This document shows, one piece after another, positions 21,590-31,904 of a stretch of DNA of 64,000 bases. The notes beneath the pieces were generated by a model. The model was given only the letters and a program-made list of their open reading frames with translations, made no database searches and had not been told where the DNA came from. The stretch spans positions 1 through 64,000 of the forward strand of contig JAEUWP010000584.1 of NCBI GenBank assembly GCA_018524725.1, given 5' to 3'. This stretch comes from Podaxis mareebaensis (taxonomy: Eukaryota > Basidiomycota > Agaricomycetes > Agaricales > Agaricaceae). Position numbers and translations under genes: made by a program. Every line of letters begins with the position of its first letter. Within the stretch, counting starts at the first letter, position 1.

Positions 21590-22394
21590 GCTACGACGTA
21601 GGGATTATGCCTGGAACAAGTAGTTTTGTCAGTGCATAGTCCGATTTCCAGGAAATGTCACGCTGCAAAAGCGAACATCACACTGCAGCAGATGCAAGGG
21701 AGCCACGAAGCCACGGGGATCAGAACTCACAATAATCTCGCTGTGCCGTGAGTATGACTGAAATACTCAACAACAGTGGGTCGTCAATCAAATTCCAGTA
21801 ACGGGCCGCGAGTGAAGAATACCAATGGTATTGTGCAGAGGTCGTTCCTGCTGCGGTGACGAGCCCTAGATTCGACTGCACCGTAAGAGGAACTGAAGCT
21901 GTGCCAATGCTCCACGAACGGGATCCCAGAATAAACATGTAGCCGATCCCTAGCGTCAGACCTCCGTCATAGGCGAGCGTAAGTGATGCAGGGCGAGTCA
22001 GCAGTGTTGTATGTCTTGGTAAATTCCAGTTTGCTGTCTAACCAATCCACCCAACTGGCGCTGGCCCCACTCGGTCATTTGGGGTCTGGGTACGATCCCC
22101 CGATCTGACGAAAGTCTAACCCTTAAACCTGGACGAGTTTGTGCGAATTACGGGTCCTCCGGATATGGGGATATGGGGGCCAGTTTATGGTGGCAGAGGT
22201 AGATCACTTTTGCGGAAACATTGTCGTTGCGTTGTGGCTTGTTCAGCTGTCCTTCTGAATTTGTGTCATTACGACAGTTTTACGGACTGCCCGAGACCAT
22301 GGGTGAACGAAAATGCACGTGATCGCGACTGCAGATATGTCATCAAAGGGTAAACTCGAGCTCCCCGGGATTATTGACCCTTCATTATACCGTA
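21590..22394. other. Divergent intergenic region between kinase and F-box gene
   Basis: Both flanking genes start from here, so it holds two promoters. A short minus-strand frame (21938-21720) has no recognised match. No repeat or RNA gene was seen. Confidence 0.4.
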
Positions 22395-24174
22395 ATGCTC
22401 CTGACAAGCCTAGACGACGACACTCTAATATGCATTCTCTCATTCTTACACCCTTCCCAGCTGCTTACCACTAGAAAGGTAGCCTTTCTGACCTCACTGG
22501 GATCCCACTCACAATTCCAGTTAGACATGTAAGCGTATGTATGCACTGACGCAACTACGTATCGTCTGGACGAGTGCATGCATGCGTTACATCATTGGAC
22601 GAGGCTATCCCTTTCCCAACGTCCCTCTGGATACTCTATCCGTGCAAGAACTCGAACGATATGTTTGCCACGCCGCCCGTCTAGCAACGAAATGGTTATC
22701 GCGTGACTGGGTTCCTGCCCGGAAGTGGTCTATCAACGCGACAACGAATACTTCAGTGACAGACGTTCGCCTCATCCCTGGATCAGCAGGCGCACTGATG
22801 CTCACTCTCTCGAAGAGTGTCTGGTCTGCTGTCACCATTTGGGAGTTAGAACCTGTCATCTCCCGGACGATTAACGATAGGTGCAGTTTCCACAGGCGTT
22901 GCGAATGGTCTCCGAGAGGAGCTATCTTTAGTGGCTTTGCTCTCAACTCTTGTCCGTCTTCGGAGGTCAAGCTTGCTATCTCTGTCCTTAACAATGGGTT
23001 CGTTCTCAAAATACCTGTTCTTATTCTTCCCTTTGTTCTTCTGCGAAGAAGCTACCAACAGACTAAATTGGTTGACCCAGAAAACAAACCGTGGAACTAT
23101 TGTCTCTGAATATCCCTATAGGCCTCGGAAAGTGGTCTCTACACTCTATCATGTCCATCCCCTCGACTTACAAACCTGTCGCGCTCGAGGGGGATCTTCT
23201 GGCCATGAGCGATGACGTCAACGAAACAATCATCTTCAACTGGAGAACGGGTGCCTACGCCACCCTCCAACATACTCACGATGGTCAAGGTGTCTTGCAG
23301 GTGAGGCCAAATGGCTTACTCGTGTTCTTTCATTAAATCTAAATTCAGTACCCAGCACGACAATTGTATACAAGTCGTCTTTGCCTTCCAAAGCATCCTC
23401 GTCGTCCGAGCCCGCTCACTCCACCTTTTCCCCTACCCAGTCCTCAAGGCGCAAGACGAGGGCCCTCTAAAATACACTCCCACAGCCCGACACTCATTCG
23501 GCTGGGTAGACGGGGTCTCCGTTAAACTCATGGGCCGACATCTTGCATCATCGCCCTCAACGACCGACCTCCACCATCAGCCCTTATCCATCCTCGTTCG
23601 CGCAGAATCAGACGACCCATGGTCCTCCGATATCCTCGCCATTGAATTGTATACCCTTCAACCTAACCCCGACTACCATCCATCCGACTCTTCCAAAGCG
23701 ACGACTAGCGGTTCGGACATCGTGGATGAAATGACGTCATCAACACCACGACAGGCACCATACATCTTCCCTCCTGTCCTTGCGTCCGAGGTTTCCTCGC
23801 GGCGCGGTGACCTCCGCTGTACGCATATCATCCTCGGCAGACTAGGAACAGCTGTATGGATTCAACCGAGAGATAGATTTGCTCTTGGCCTTTATTGGCC
23901 GGACGACGATACTCCGTTGGGTCCTCAAGCGATTGTACCCCCGGAGAATAAGAACGAGTCGTTAGTCGCTGCTGTATTCCCTGGCTCGCTTTCCGGCTCT
24001 CCAGAAGCCAGTAAAGATGAAGTTGTTGATGGTGATGAGGGTGCCGGGGAGACAAAGAGTGGCATCGTATGCTGGAATGAGCGGAATAATTGGTCTTCGG
24101 TGGATTACGACGAAGACGTTGGCCGAATTGTATTAGGTTCGAGCTTTGGTCGTATAACTATTCTCGATTTGTAA
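22395..24174 (+). CDS. F-box protein with beta-propeller-like C-terminus
   Basis: Four exons can be joined: 22395-22478, 22525-22997, 23081-23300 and 23356-24174. Exon 1 starts MLLTSLDDDTLICILSFLHP, a standard F-box, continued in exon 2 as TCKRMYALTQLRIVWTSACM. Exon 3 reads KQTVELLSLNIPIGLGKW and YKPVALEGDLLAMSDDVNET, a block common to mushroom F-box proteins. Exon 4 has beta-rich segments (HDNCIQVVFAFQSILVVRA; RHSFGWVDGVSVKLMGRH) and ends VGRIVLGSSFGRITILDL. The alignment of repeated strand blocks suggests a propeller-like receptor domain. It would act as a substrate adaptor in an SCF ubiquitin ligase; the substrate is unknown. It is not a close copy of the duplicated F-box genes at 12-19 kb. 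Confidence 0.85.
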
Positions 24175-24264
24175 ATTACATGTAAAAGGAGAATTAATTA
24201 ATCAGTACCAAGGATGTCTACACCGAAGTAAATCTAGATTACGAGCGTCCCAACGCCATGTACA

Positions 24265-25108
24265 CTAATTCAGAAAATACGATCCCCCTCTCATCAGCGT
24301 CAAGTCAAGAACTCCTTAGCAAGATCTTCAGGACACTCATAATGACTCCTCCTCTGCCTTCTGCTGCCCCCTCCACGAGAACTACTCGCATCCGCACTCG
24401 CACTAAACCTAAATTCACCACGTCCACCGTATGCAGCCCCCGTAGAAGTAGAACTCCGAGATGATCCAGAAATGTTAAACTCGAAGCTCCGCCGTTGGTC
24501 ACCCGAAACAGAAAAATGGTACGGAGAGCCAGAACTAAACGAAAACGAGAAAATGGGTGTCGCATTCGTCGAGCGAGGCGTGGTGTACACATGTCGTGTG
24601 TGAGTGGTGGTGGGGGTAACGTCAACATCAATGGAGGTGTCGTCGGGCTTGCGGCGCTGCAGATCATATTGGCGTCGTCTCTGGCATGATCAATGAGCAA
24701 CGCGATCCAAAAGGCTGGCGTGGGGTATAGTAGTAACGTTACAACATACCTGACCATCAGTCAAAACCTGTATCAACATAGAGCTGAGTCAACTCGAAGA
24801 GATGAACAAGATGAGATATAACGTGCCTCGTAAGCCTCTTGGATCTTCTTAAACCTCTTCGTAGAGCCCTCCGTATCCTCCGAGTTCCTATCAGGATGAT
24901 GCTTTAGAATGCGTTTCTTATACGCGCGCTAGCAACGTGAACACATTCAATACCGAGCGTTACCTCGGAATTAAAGCCACCCAGAACTCACCTTGATATC
25001 CTCGACGGACGCATCGTCAGAAACACCCAGCACCTCATACAGGGTCAGCCCTTCAAAGTCAACCTCAATTTCCACTTCTCTTTGCACGGAAGATGTCCCT
25101 TCAGCCAT
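24265..25108 (-). CDS. J-domain (DnaJ/Hsp40-type) co-chaperone
   Basis: J-domain proteins stimulate Hsp70 ATPase. Exons: 25108-24992 ([20 protein letters not shown], then [19 protein letters not shown]), 24928-24827 ([18 protein letters not shown] ... FKKIQEAYE), an 18-base exon 24767-24750 (VLTDGQ) and 24680-24265 ([14 protein letters not shown] onward). The HPD motif essential for Hsp70 stimulation is present (HHPDRN), and the helix IV region EAYEVLTDGQRRRQYD is complete only when the 18-base exon is included. The intron after EAYE starts with GC, not GT. The C-terminal part (about 130 residues) is rich in S, G, T and R, without a zinc-finger or substrate-binding domain, so it is a class C type protein. 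The end is MRGGSYFLN and a stop at 24265. Confidence 0.88.
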
Positions 25109-25372
25109 TATAAACCGGAGAAATAGAGTCCTGCAAGTGCTCGTGGAAGTTAGGAAGAGATATTACTCGGACAAACTCTAGAATGATCGCTCGGTAAAGA
25201 GTTAATTGGCGTGTGAATTTTGCGTCATCCCGTATTGTATCATATATCCTCAAGCACAAATTGTTTCTCTTTGCAAGCCCTTGATTAAGTATGTATTTAG
25301 TGCTCTTCTCCGCGCGGTCTTGTGTATACGGAAAAAACTTTGTATGTGATAGAACGGCAAAACATATCTCAC

Positions 25373-25466
25373 TGGACACAACCGGAATCGAACCGGTCAC
25401 CTTCCGCAATTGCTTCCAATTGTGGACATGCAAAGCGGGCGTGATAACCAACTACACCATGTGCCC
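25373..25466 (-). tRNA. tRNA-Ala (UGC) with a 20-base intron
   Basis: On the minus strand the acceptor stem GGGCACA pairs with TGTGTCC (one G-T pair) and A is the discriminator. The D arm is GTG...CAC with AGTTGGTTAT as loop. The anticodon loop reads TT-TGC-A, then a 20-base intron after position 37, then T. The T arm is ACCGGTTCGATTCCGGT. Anticodon TGC gives alanine. Position 27-43 is a C-A mismatch and position 48 is G. A TTTT run for polymerase III termination lies about ten bases downstream (25361-25364). It is likely functional, but a decayed copy cannot be excluded. Confidence 0.85.
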
Positions 25467-25684
25467 ATGTCCTCTTGAGGCCGTTCTATCCTCTGCGCCG
25501 TGCGCGGCTCTCTCCACAGACCAAGTGGACGGCGTCTCATAGTTGATCGGCATGATGACATCGTCTAACGTTCTATTTTCACACATAGTCCCTAGTCCGG
25601 AGTGGTAATGGATTACAACTACGGAGCTCTCCCACTTTTCCTCCTGTGGCAACCTAGACAGCGATCACCAACTGCTCCTCGGCC

Positions 25685-27026
25685 ATGCCCTCTGCACTCG
25701 ACACAATCCTCCAAGCAGGCTTCCAGATCGCCGCCGACGGCGGCGAATTCACCAGTGGGTTCCCTCTCCAAACCGGTTACTAATAACACTCACAAACCCA
25801 GACATAGGATATTCCAATTACAAAGCCACAGATGCAACAACCAACCCTTCACACGTGCTCACCGCCGTCTCGCAAGCCGAGTACTCCTACCTAGCCGACG
25901 ATGCGGTCCAACATGCGAATGAAAAACTTCCAGACGCGGATCCGAAGGAGCGAACAGAGTTGGCAATGGACTACCTCGTATGCCTCTTGAATTTTTGGAG
26001 CTTACGTTCGACCGATTAATAGGCTTTCCATTTCTCGCCTCCTGGGTCCAGCTGGTGCATCTCGGCATCGAGATTTTGGGTCTGATACCAGGCCGGATTT
26101 CGATTTCCGTCGACCCACGTCTCGCTTATAACTACGACGGGATCATCCGCAAGGTTTGCCTCTCACCCCTACATCCATCCTATGCAACCAGGAATTGATT
26201 TTGTGTTCACGTCCAGGCCCGGACCCTCATACGCATGTTCGAAGAATCAAATGTTTCCCGCTCGCGTATCCTCCTCAGTATCCCGGCAACATACCCCGGA
26301 ATCCGCGCCGCCCAAACCCTCCAATCACCTCCACCCTCGCCTTCGCCCTCGACCTCAGGAGACCAGAAACCAATCTGCACAAACCTCACCCACATTTTCG
26401 GTCTCGGCCAAGCCCTGGCCTGTGCCAAAAGCAAAGCGTCCGCCATCACCGTCCCCATGAACCAAATTGAAGATTGGCGGTCTTTGGGAGAGCCGAAACG
26501 CATCCATACAAACACCGACACCAACGTCAGCGACCACCGTCCTTCTAACGGCATCGCCCTCATACGCCAAATCCGCACATTTTTCAATACGTTCGGTTTT
26601 AAAACACAAATCATGGTTTCTAATTTCCGCCATCCAGAAGAGGTGCTCGACTTGGCCAAGGAAGGTAGAAACGGAGGTCCGGATTTGTTCGTGTTCCGGC
26701 CGGCGACCTTGCACAGGCTTAAAATGATGCAAAGCCCAGAGGAGGTGAAGCCGGAGAACACCCTGGAGTCGACAAGTCGTCCTGAGCCACGTCGCTCTTC
26801 ACATAACCAGGTATCGCCCTCCGTGGGAGTTGAAAAAGGGTTTGTGCATGATTCGGCAATGGAGCGGGTTGCATTGGACAAGATACCGGAAGCACTTGAG
26901 AAGTTTATCGAGGATACGAGCATTTTGGAGGAGAAACTGAAGGTTCAGCTTATGTTGTCGAGGATGCCATCTTCGCCGGCGATGCCAAAGGGATGGAACG
27001 TGAAGTACATTGACGTGAAGTTGTGA
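25685..27026 (+). CDS. Transaldolase-family protein lacking the catalytic lysine
   Basis: Four exons: 25685-25754, 25802-25977, 26052-26153 and 26217-27026, about 385 codons. MPSALDTILQAGFQIAADGG and YKATDATTNPSHVLTAV match the N-terminus of class I transaldolases, and LVHLGIEILGLIPGRISISV plus DPRLAYNYDGIIRKARTLI matches the following barrel strands. The strand that normally reads L-I-K-L-A-S-T, where lysine forms the Schiff base, reads ILLSIPATYPGIRAA here: the lysine position is serine. NLTHIFGLGQALACA and FGFKTQIMVSNFRHPEEVLD match later strands. A linker of about 40 residues rich in S and P is inserted after GIRAA, and the C-terminus is extended. The reading frame is intact over all exons, so this looks like a conserved non-catalytic paralogue, not a pseudogene. 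Its stop codon abuts the stop of the next gene. Confidence 0.85.
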
Positions 27027-28828
27027 TCATCGTGTATTGGGATGGTGTAGGCTTTTCGGAGCATCAGTCTGTTCGTCCGTCGCTTCATGAAGTAGTGTTG
27101 ATTTGGGCTGAAAGTTCCAGGTCTTGATAGATGAATCCGTGGCGACTGGCTGTAACCGCCGCTGTGATCTAATGCGAACCTCTTTGTTCTCGTCAGAATC
27201 ATCTGACGAATCCCCATCCGAGTCTACGTCTCCGTAATGCCGTGAGCCAGAGACGGAAAGTAAAATAGGATGATGCGGATGAAAGGCCACTGATCCAACA
27301 GAATCTAGTCCATCAGTCAGTAAGGCACCGCGGGTAGGGAAGGAAACGGAGCATTCTACCTGAATGAGCATCAAAAACGAGATCAGGATGCTTGGTCACC
27401 GTTTCCGAGCTGTCCAAGTTGGCCTCTGTCGAACTGAGATCGAAGACAAATATGGACCCTTGCTAAGACCACGTTCAGAAAACAAGGCGACAAAGAATGA
27501 TCATGAAACATGCCTGGTCCCCAACCGCAAGCCTCTGCCCAGAGAGATCCAAGTCGAACAACATCTTTTGGTTTGTCGTCGGTTTGTGTGGTATCACGTA
27601 CTTGGCGAACGGAGTGCTGACGTCAGTACGAAGGTCCCAGGCAAGTATAGCTTCACGGCGGCGGTAGGCAGCATAGAGAATATGTGGGCTCATGGGGTTG
27701 AACCGTAACTACGGTACGGTAAGGCCGTAGTTAAAATGGTGACTATTCGAACTTGGACGTACTTGTGTGATTCCTGCACGATCTCCGCCTCCTACGAACA
27801 TTAGGGGCACGTCGCCTTGTGATTCGTTGTATAAGGCAAGGTTTGAGAGTGTGGGATTGAGTGTGCCTGCTGCGTAAAAAGCGTCTGACTCAGAACTGTA
27901 ATTGGGAGAAAAGGCGAGAGCTGAGACGATTCCTGGGTATTGAGAGCAAAAGATTAAGGGATGTAGAGGACAAGGAAGATGGTGCACACCCTTAAGCCCA
28001 TCCTTGCTCTTACGAGACGGCGTTGTAAAGATCCGCGTCCCTTCTCCTGGCCTAGCGACATCGAAGACTTCAATAGCGTCTTCATATCCACAATAAAGTC
28101 TGGAATCACTCTCTGTCAATACGGCAATGCAGGAATGGTTCCCGAAACTTACTTTGTGGCATTCAGGTTGAACGTCATCGAGTGAGGAGCAATGAATCGT
28201 TCGCGATGGTCGATTATCTTGTACGATGCGCGTAACTATTCTTATACCACAAACTCAGTTAAAGTCAAATTCTCCGCCAAAGTGAGAAAGAGGATTCGTA
28301 CCCGTCCATCCGAGGCATCAAGTAACTTCACGGGGCAGTCGCGGACAGACGCCAAGAAGCAAAATGAAGCAGGGTCGTTGGGTGAGGCGGTTGGGTACCA
28401 CGTAAAGTCAAGCACTGGCGCAGGTTGACGAAGGACGAGACTGGGTCCGGCTAGAAAGCATAGCATAAGTCGTGTGCGGGCATAGGAGTGAATATATGCG
28501 CTGACTTGACGCGGAAGTGGATGTCGGAGGTCTACATGTGGGTGAGCCGTGGCAGGACGGGATGGAGGAACTGGGCGTACGGGTAGAACAATTGAAGAGT
28601 TCTATCTTCGCAATGGGCCATAAATGCAAATCCATCAGACGTCCTGTGGCATCAGACTCAGTTTGAGTAGTAGCGTGTAATGAACGAGAGCGCTTACCAT
28701 TTTGCGCTTCGTGCAAAGTTCTGGCGACTAGCTTGGTCCTTGATTTCGTAGATCTGTCTGAGTTCAGGTTGTGTAGACAAGTCGCATACTGGCGGTGACC
28801 ATGCCAGAGCGGCAGCGTCAGAATCCAT
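27027..28828 (-). CDS. WD40 protein of the WRAP53/TCAB1 type
   Basis: In animals WRAP53/TCAB1 binds CAB-box RNAs and helps telomerase and small Cajal-body RNAs; the fungal role is less clear. The start is at 28828 (MDSDAAALAWSPPVCDLST). Blocks in order: TSDGFAFMAHCEDRTLQLFY (about 28640-28580), APVLDFTWYPTASPNDPASF, SVRDCPVKLLDASDGR, YKIIDHRERFIAPHS, LYCGYEDAIEVFDVARPGE, VSALAFSPNY, SPHILYAAYRRREAILAWDL, MLFDLDLSGQRLAVGDQ, FVFDLSS, VGSVAFHPHHPILLSVSGSR and SSIKTWNFQPKS. These are WD repeats in the order of the family. Several introns follow consensus. Between 28580 and 28450 the two halves are in different frames and I could not find a splice pattern that joins them; this is either an unrecognised intron, a sequence error or a frameshift. 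The stop lies directly against that of the transaldolase-like gene. Confidence 0.78.
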
Positions 28829-29033
28829 AGTGGAGGTTGTGGAAGACAGAGCGTGTCAAACAAAAGCCAAATTTGAAATTCTAATTGAATCTATCACATC
28901 ACTTCCAAAAATGAAAATGTTGCGCCGAAAGGACGACAGTCGTCCATTTCGCCTGCCGCCGCAGACGTGAGAATGGGTCTATCAGAAATGACGAGATCGC
29001 AGAATAACTATCCAAGGATACCAAAAGTCCAAC

Positions 29034-29573
29034 TCAACTGCTCGCAGCTTCAACAGGAACAGCAGTCAACACGCCATTCTCCAACTTTTCCTGCAGACTA
29101 TTCCTCTTGCTCATCCACCTCCCGCGTTCCTCCACCTCCTGCGCCTCCCGCTTAATAATCGATATCCAGTCAAAACACACTGAACAGTCCACCGTCTTGT
29201 GCTTTTCGCATTGGTACGACTCTTCCGTGTGCAACGCGGCAACTGCACCGAGGACATACGCGTTCAGTTGTTGGCGTTCCTGAGGGGGAAAAATTGTACG
29301 ATGCGGAATGACGTGATCAGTAAGTACCCCGTCCCGCGCATGTCCGACACGACACAACACGGTACGATACTCGAGCCCTCTAGGCGTGTGGCAGTGACGA
29401 CAACTCACCTCGACTTCAAAGTCAAGAAACTCGGACATATCTCCCAGCTCCTCCTCAATCGTCACGTTGTTGCTCATCCGGTGGTCACAACAACACATTT
29501 GACAATATTCATCTCCGTGCGCAGCGCAGAACATGAACTGGTTCACAACAATGTGCTCGATCTTGGATGACAT
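29034..29573 (-). CDS. Small Cys-rich protein with two C-x2-H-x4-C-x2-C motifs (member 1)
   Basis: The start is at 29573 (MSSKIEHIVVNQFMF). Motif 1 is CAAHGDEYCQMC followed by CCDHR; motif 2 is CEKHKTVDCSVC followed by FDW. Both have the same spacing, C-x2-H-x4-C-x2-C, and probably bind zinc. A 129-base segment (29408-29280) between them has consensus GT and AG ends and a branch-like sequence. Its removal keeps the frame and makes the layout equal to member 2, giving 136 residues; reading through it gives 179 residues without a stop. The C-terminal helix is charged and ends PVEAASS. No known family was recognised. Two related copies follow within 4 kb. Confidence 0.65.
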   Translation of the reverse strand: MSSKIEHIVVNQFMFCAAHGDEYCQMCCCDHRMSNNVTIEEELGDMSEFLDFEVEVSCRHCHTPRGLEYRTVLCRVGHARDGVLTDHVIPHRTIFPPQERQQLNAYVLGAVAALHTEESYQCEKHKTVDCSVCFDWISIIKREAQEVEERGRWMSKRNSLQEKLENGVLTAVPVEAASS

Positions 29574-29846
29574 GGTCGAATAAAAGTCGAAACTTTCGAA
29601 AAATGAACGACAGGTAGGGTAGCAATGAGAGTCTGGAGGTAGGGCGGACGGCGGGGTGGCAGCGCAAAGTAGAAGACTATTAATGTTGAGCTCGCTTGGC
29701 CTCCTGGGTTACTTAAATATAACCCTGGGCGCTCTTGTCACCGTTCGGATCATTTCTCATTACACATTACACGTGCCCCCATGTATGTAAACCTCTAACT
29801 GAGGGTCTCGACTAAGGGCACAGACACGGACCACCCATGCCAAAGT

Positions 29847-30690
29847 TTGGCTTTCAGGATTTTCACGCCACACGCCTCAACCAATGTCCCAACCTGCTTA
29901 AAGCTCAGTCAACATCATCAACATCAACCCTCTTTCCCGCCGCAGATTGCCCCGCCGTCACCATCCTCTGGGAACTTTCCGCAGACCCGTCGCGGCCCTA
30001 AGCCCCTCAAACACCTCCGCAGATTTCAGTATCAACTTGGTCCAGTCGAAACAATCATAGCAATCGACAGTTCCGTGTTTAGCGCATTTGTACGTCTCCT
30101 TTTTCCTATTGGCCAGCTTGGCGCCTAGAGCGTACGCATTGAGTGCCGGGCGATTCTGTCACAAAGCTCCAGTATGTGAACCAGTGAAAGAAACTATGAG
30201 AGGGACATACGTCGATGCTGAGGAAAAGTTCTTCGAGTTTCTCGGCGGCGGCATTGGCTAGTTCCACTTGGTAGTTGTTGCCCTCCCGATAATCACAAAA
30301 GCAAGAGTTGCAGAGCTCGCGTCCATGGTCGGTGCAGAACATAAAGTTGTTGACAACGAATGAGTCGCCAAGGCCCATAGTAGCAGCAAAGGAGCAGGAA
30401 TCAAGAAATGGTGGTCGTTCGTGTCCAAGAACGTTCCAAAGACGTGAAGACGCAACCAAGATGCATACATATATATGCATGCATTCACTGAATGACGTCA
30501 CGACGAAGTGGTAGAGTTGACTCTGTTGACAAGACTCGGTATTTAGCCCATTGGCCGCCAGACATTTCTATCCAACACAGACGTGAGTTGGGTTGTTCCG
30601 TCGCCGTAGCCCGACTTTTTACCCAACCCCCGACGGCTCAATTCCACGGTCACCCTCAAGAGATTACGCCTCACCTGTGCAGAAGTACGC
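29847..30690. repeat. Segment duplicated at about 32,296-33,390
   Basis: The whole stretch around Cys-rich member 2 recurs around member 3. It includes sequence downstream of the gene (for example TTTTCCTATTGGCCAGC), the gene itself, its promoter side (TATATGCATGCATTCACTGA against TATGCACGCATTGACTGA) and a final block TCACCCTCAAGAGATTA. The second copy is interrupted by about 270 bases of other sequence near 32,425-32,690. Identity was not computed. Confidence 0.75.
29958..30378 (-). CDS. Small Cys-rich protein with two C-x2-H-x4-C-x2-C motifs (member 2)
   Basis: Two exons, 30378-30211 (56 codons, MGLGDSFVVNNFMFCTDHG start) and 30155-29958 (65 codons, ending VPRGW), total 121 residues. Motif 1 is CTDHGRELCNSC and motif 2 CAKHGTVDCYDC followed by FDW. 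The phase and place of the intron equal those proposed for member 1. The segment between the motifs is helical and acidic; the end is a short basic stretch. Function unknown; a zinc-stabilised binding module is inferred from the repeated motif. Confidence 0.65.
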
Positions 30691-31027
30691 AGGAACCCCG
30701 TAACCCTATGCCATAGACAAATTTGTGGATGCAGCAGAAGGGAGGAGCATTGATTACCTTTTCGTCAGCTCAAGGTCCTCATTAGTGGATCGATCAAAAA
30801 TATATGCACTTCGTCATAAATATAGGTATACAGCGTTATCATGAGGCTCTTAGGGCCACAATTAGGGTAGGACGTACTGGGGTTGACGCGCAGGGCACGT
30901 CTGGCTAATCTAGAACGAATGAGGGTGGAACTGCCTGCATGCTCGCAACGTCATACACCACTTGTGCATATCAGATATCCCTATCTGATCCTGGCTTGGA
31001 TGCATACTACCCAAAGTGGCCTCGCAC

Positions 31028-31363
31028 TCAATACCCAATCGAACAGGTCGCCCATTCCAGGTCCTTCTCCTCCAAGCCGCCATGGTTCAAGAGTTCCCTC
31101 TTGGCTTCCTTATCCCGTTCCTCCTCTATTATGAGACCAGGAGTCATGTCATTGTTCAGGACCACACGAGTAAGCAAGAGTTTTATCTCTCCCTGATCTT
31201 TAAGGGGAATAATATCCCGTATTAATCTGCCGTAGATGCCATGCTCTTTAAGCAAAAAACGGAGATTAACACCCGTGGCGGTGTCCCCAGAGTATGCGCT
31301 ATATTTTTCCAACCAGGTGCGAAGTTGAGGAAGACGGATGAGATAGCCAGCAAATTTGCCCAT
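31028..31363 (-). CDS. Hypothetical 111-residue protein
   Basis: A single open frame beginning MGKFAGYLIRLPQLRTWLEK and continuing with charged and hydrophobic residues in a helical pattern, ending EWATCSIGY. No domain or membrane segment recognised. Amino-acid composition looks protein-like, but no second copy or splice evidence supports it. Confidence 0.35.
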   Translation of the reverse strand: MGKFAGYLIRLPQLRTWLEKYSAYSGDTATGVNLRFLLKEHGIYGRLIRDIIPLKDQGEIKLLLTRVVLNNDMTPGLIIEEERDKEAKRELLNHGGLEEKDLEWATCSIGY

Positions 31364-31904
31364 TGCGGAAACTAAAGGATGGGTGAATTCATGTTGTCAT
31401 CAAGGGCTTGTGCCACTCAAGGATGTCCTTAGATAAACAGGCAAAGACACAAGATGTAGAAGCCAACGACGAGGACTGCAGCTGGATACCAGTGGGTAGT
31501 TTGTCCAACGCACCAAACGCGACTAAAAGAGTTCCGAAGGCGACGGAAGATGGGACAAATGAAGGCAAGAGTGACAGGAGTAAAGGCGTGACGGAATGTT
31601 CTTCGACTACTGGGTGACTGTCATAATTGGGCGCTGAGCCAGCTTTTGAACATCTTAACCTCCTACGTCGGACGTTAATCCATACCTGCGGTAGGCCTTT
31701 GTAGCTGTCAGAGACCACGAATAAAACCTTGTTTCATGGTCTAAACACTGCCAGGAACTTTGCTTGATGAAAAACCCTTTGCCCTCACATCGAATCAAGC
31801 CCTGGTATTGTCACTTGTGGCAATCTTATACGGCAACTCGCAAGTCAAAACGACTCCTTCCTGTTTCGTCCTAAACGTCGAACTGGGGCTCCTGACTGTT
31901 GAAG

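Noticed and set aside
25602..25922. 106-codon plus-strand frame overlapping the transaldolase start
   Set aside because: It runs through the first intron of the transaldolase-like gene in another frame and is basic, low complexity and without a match.
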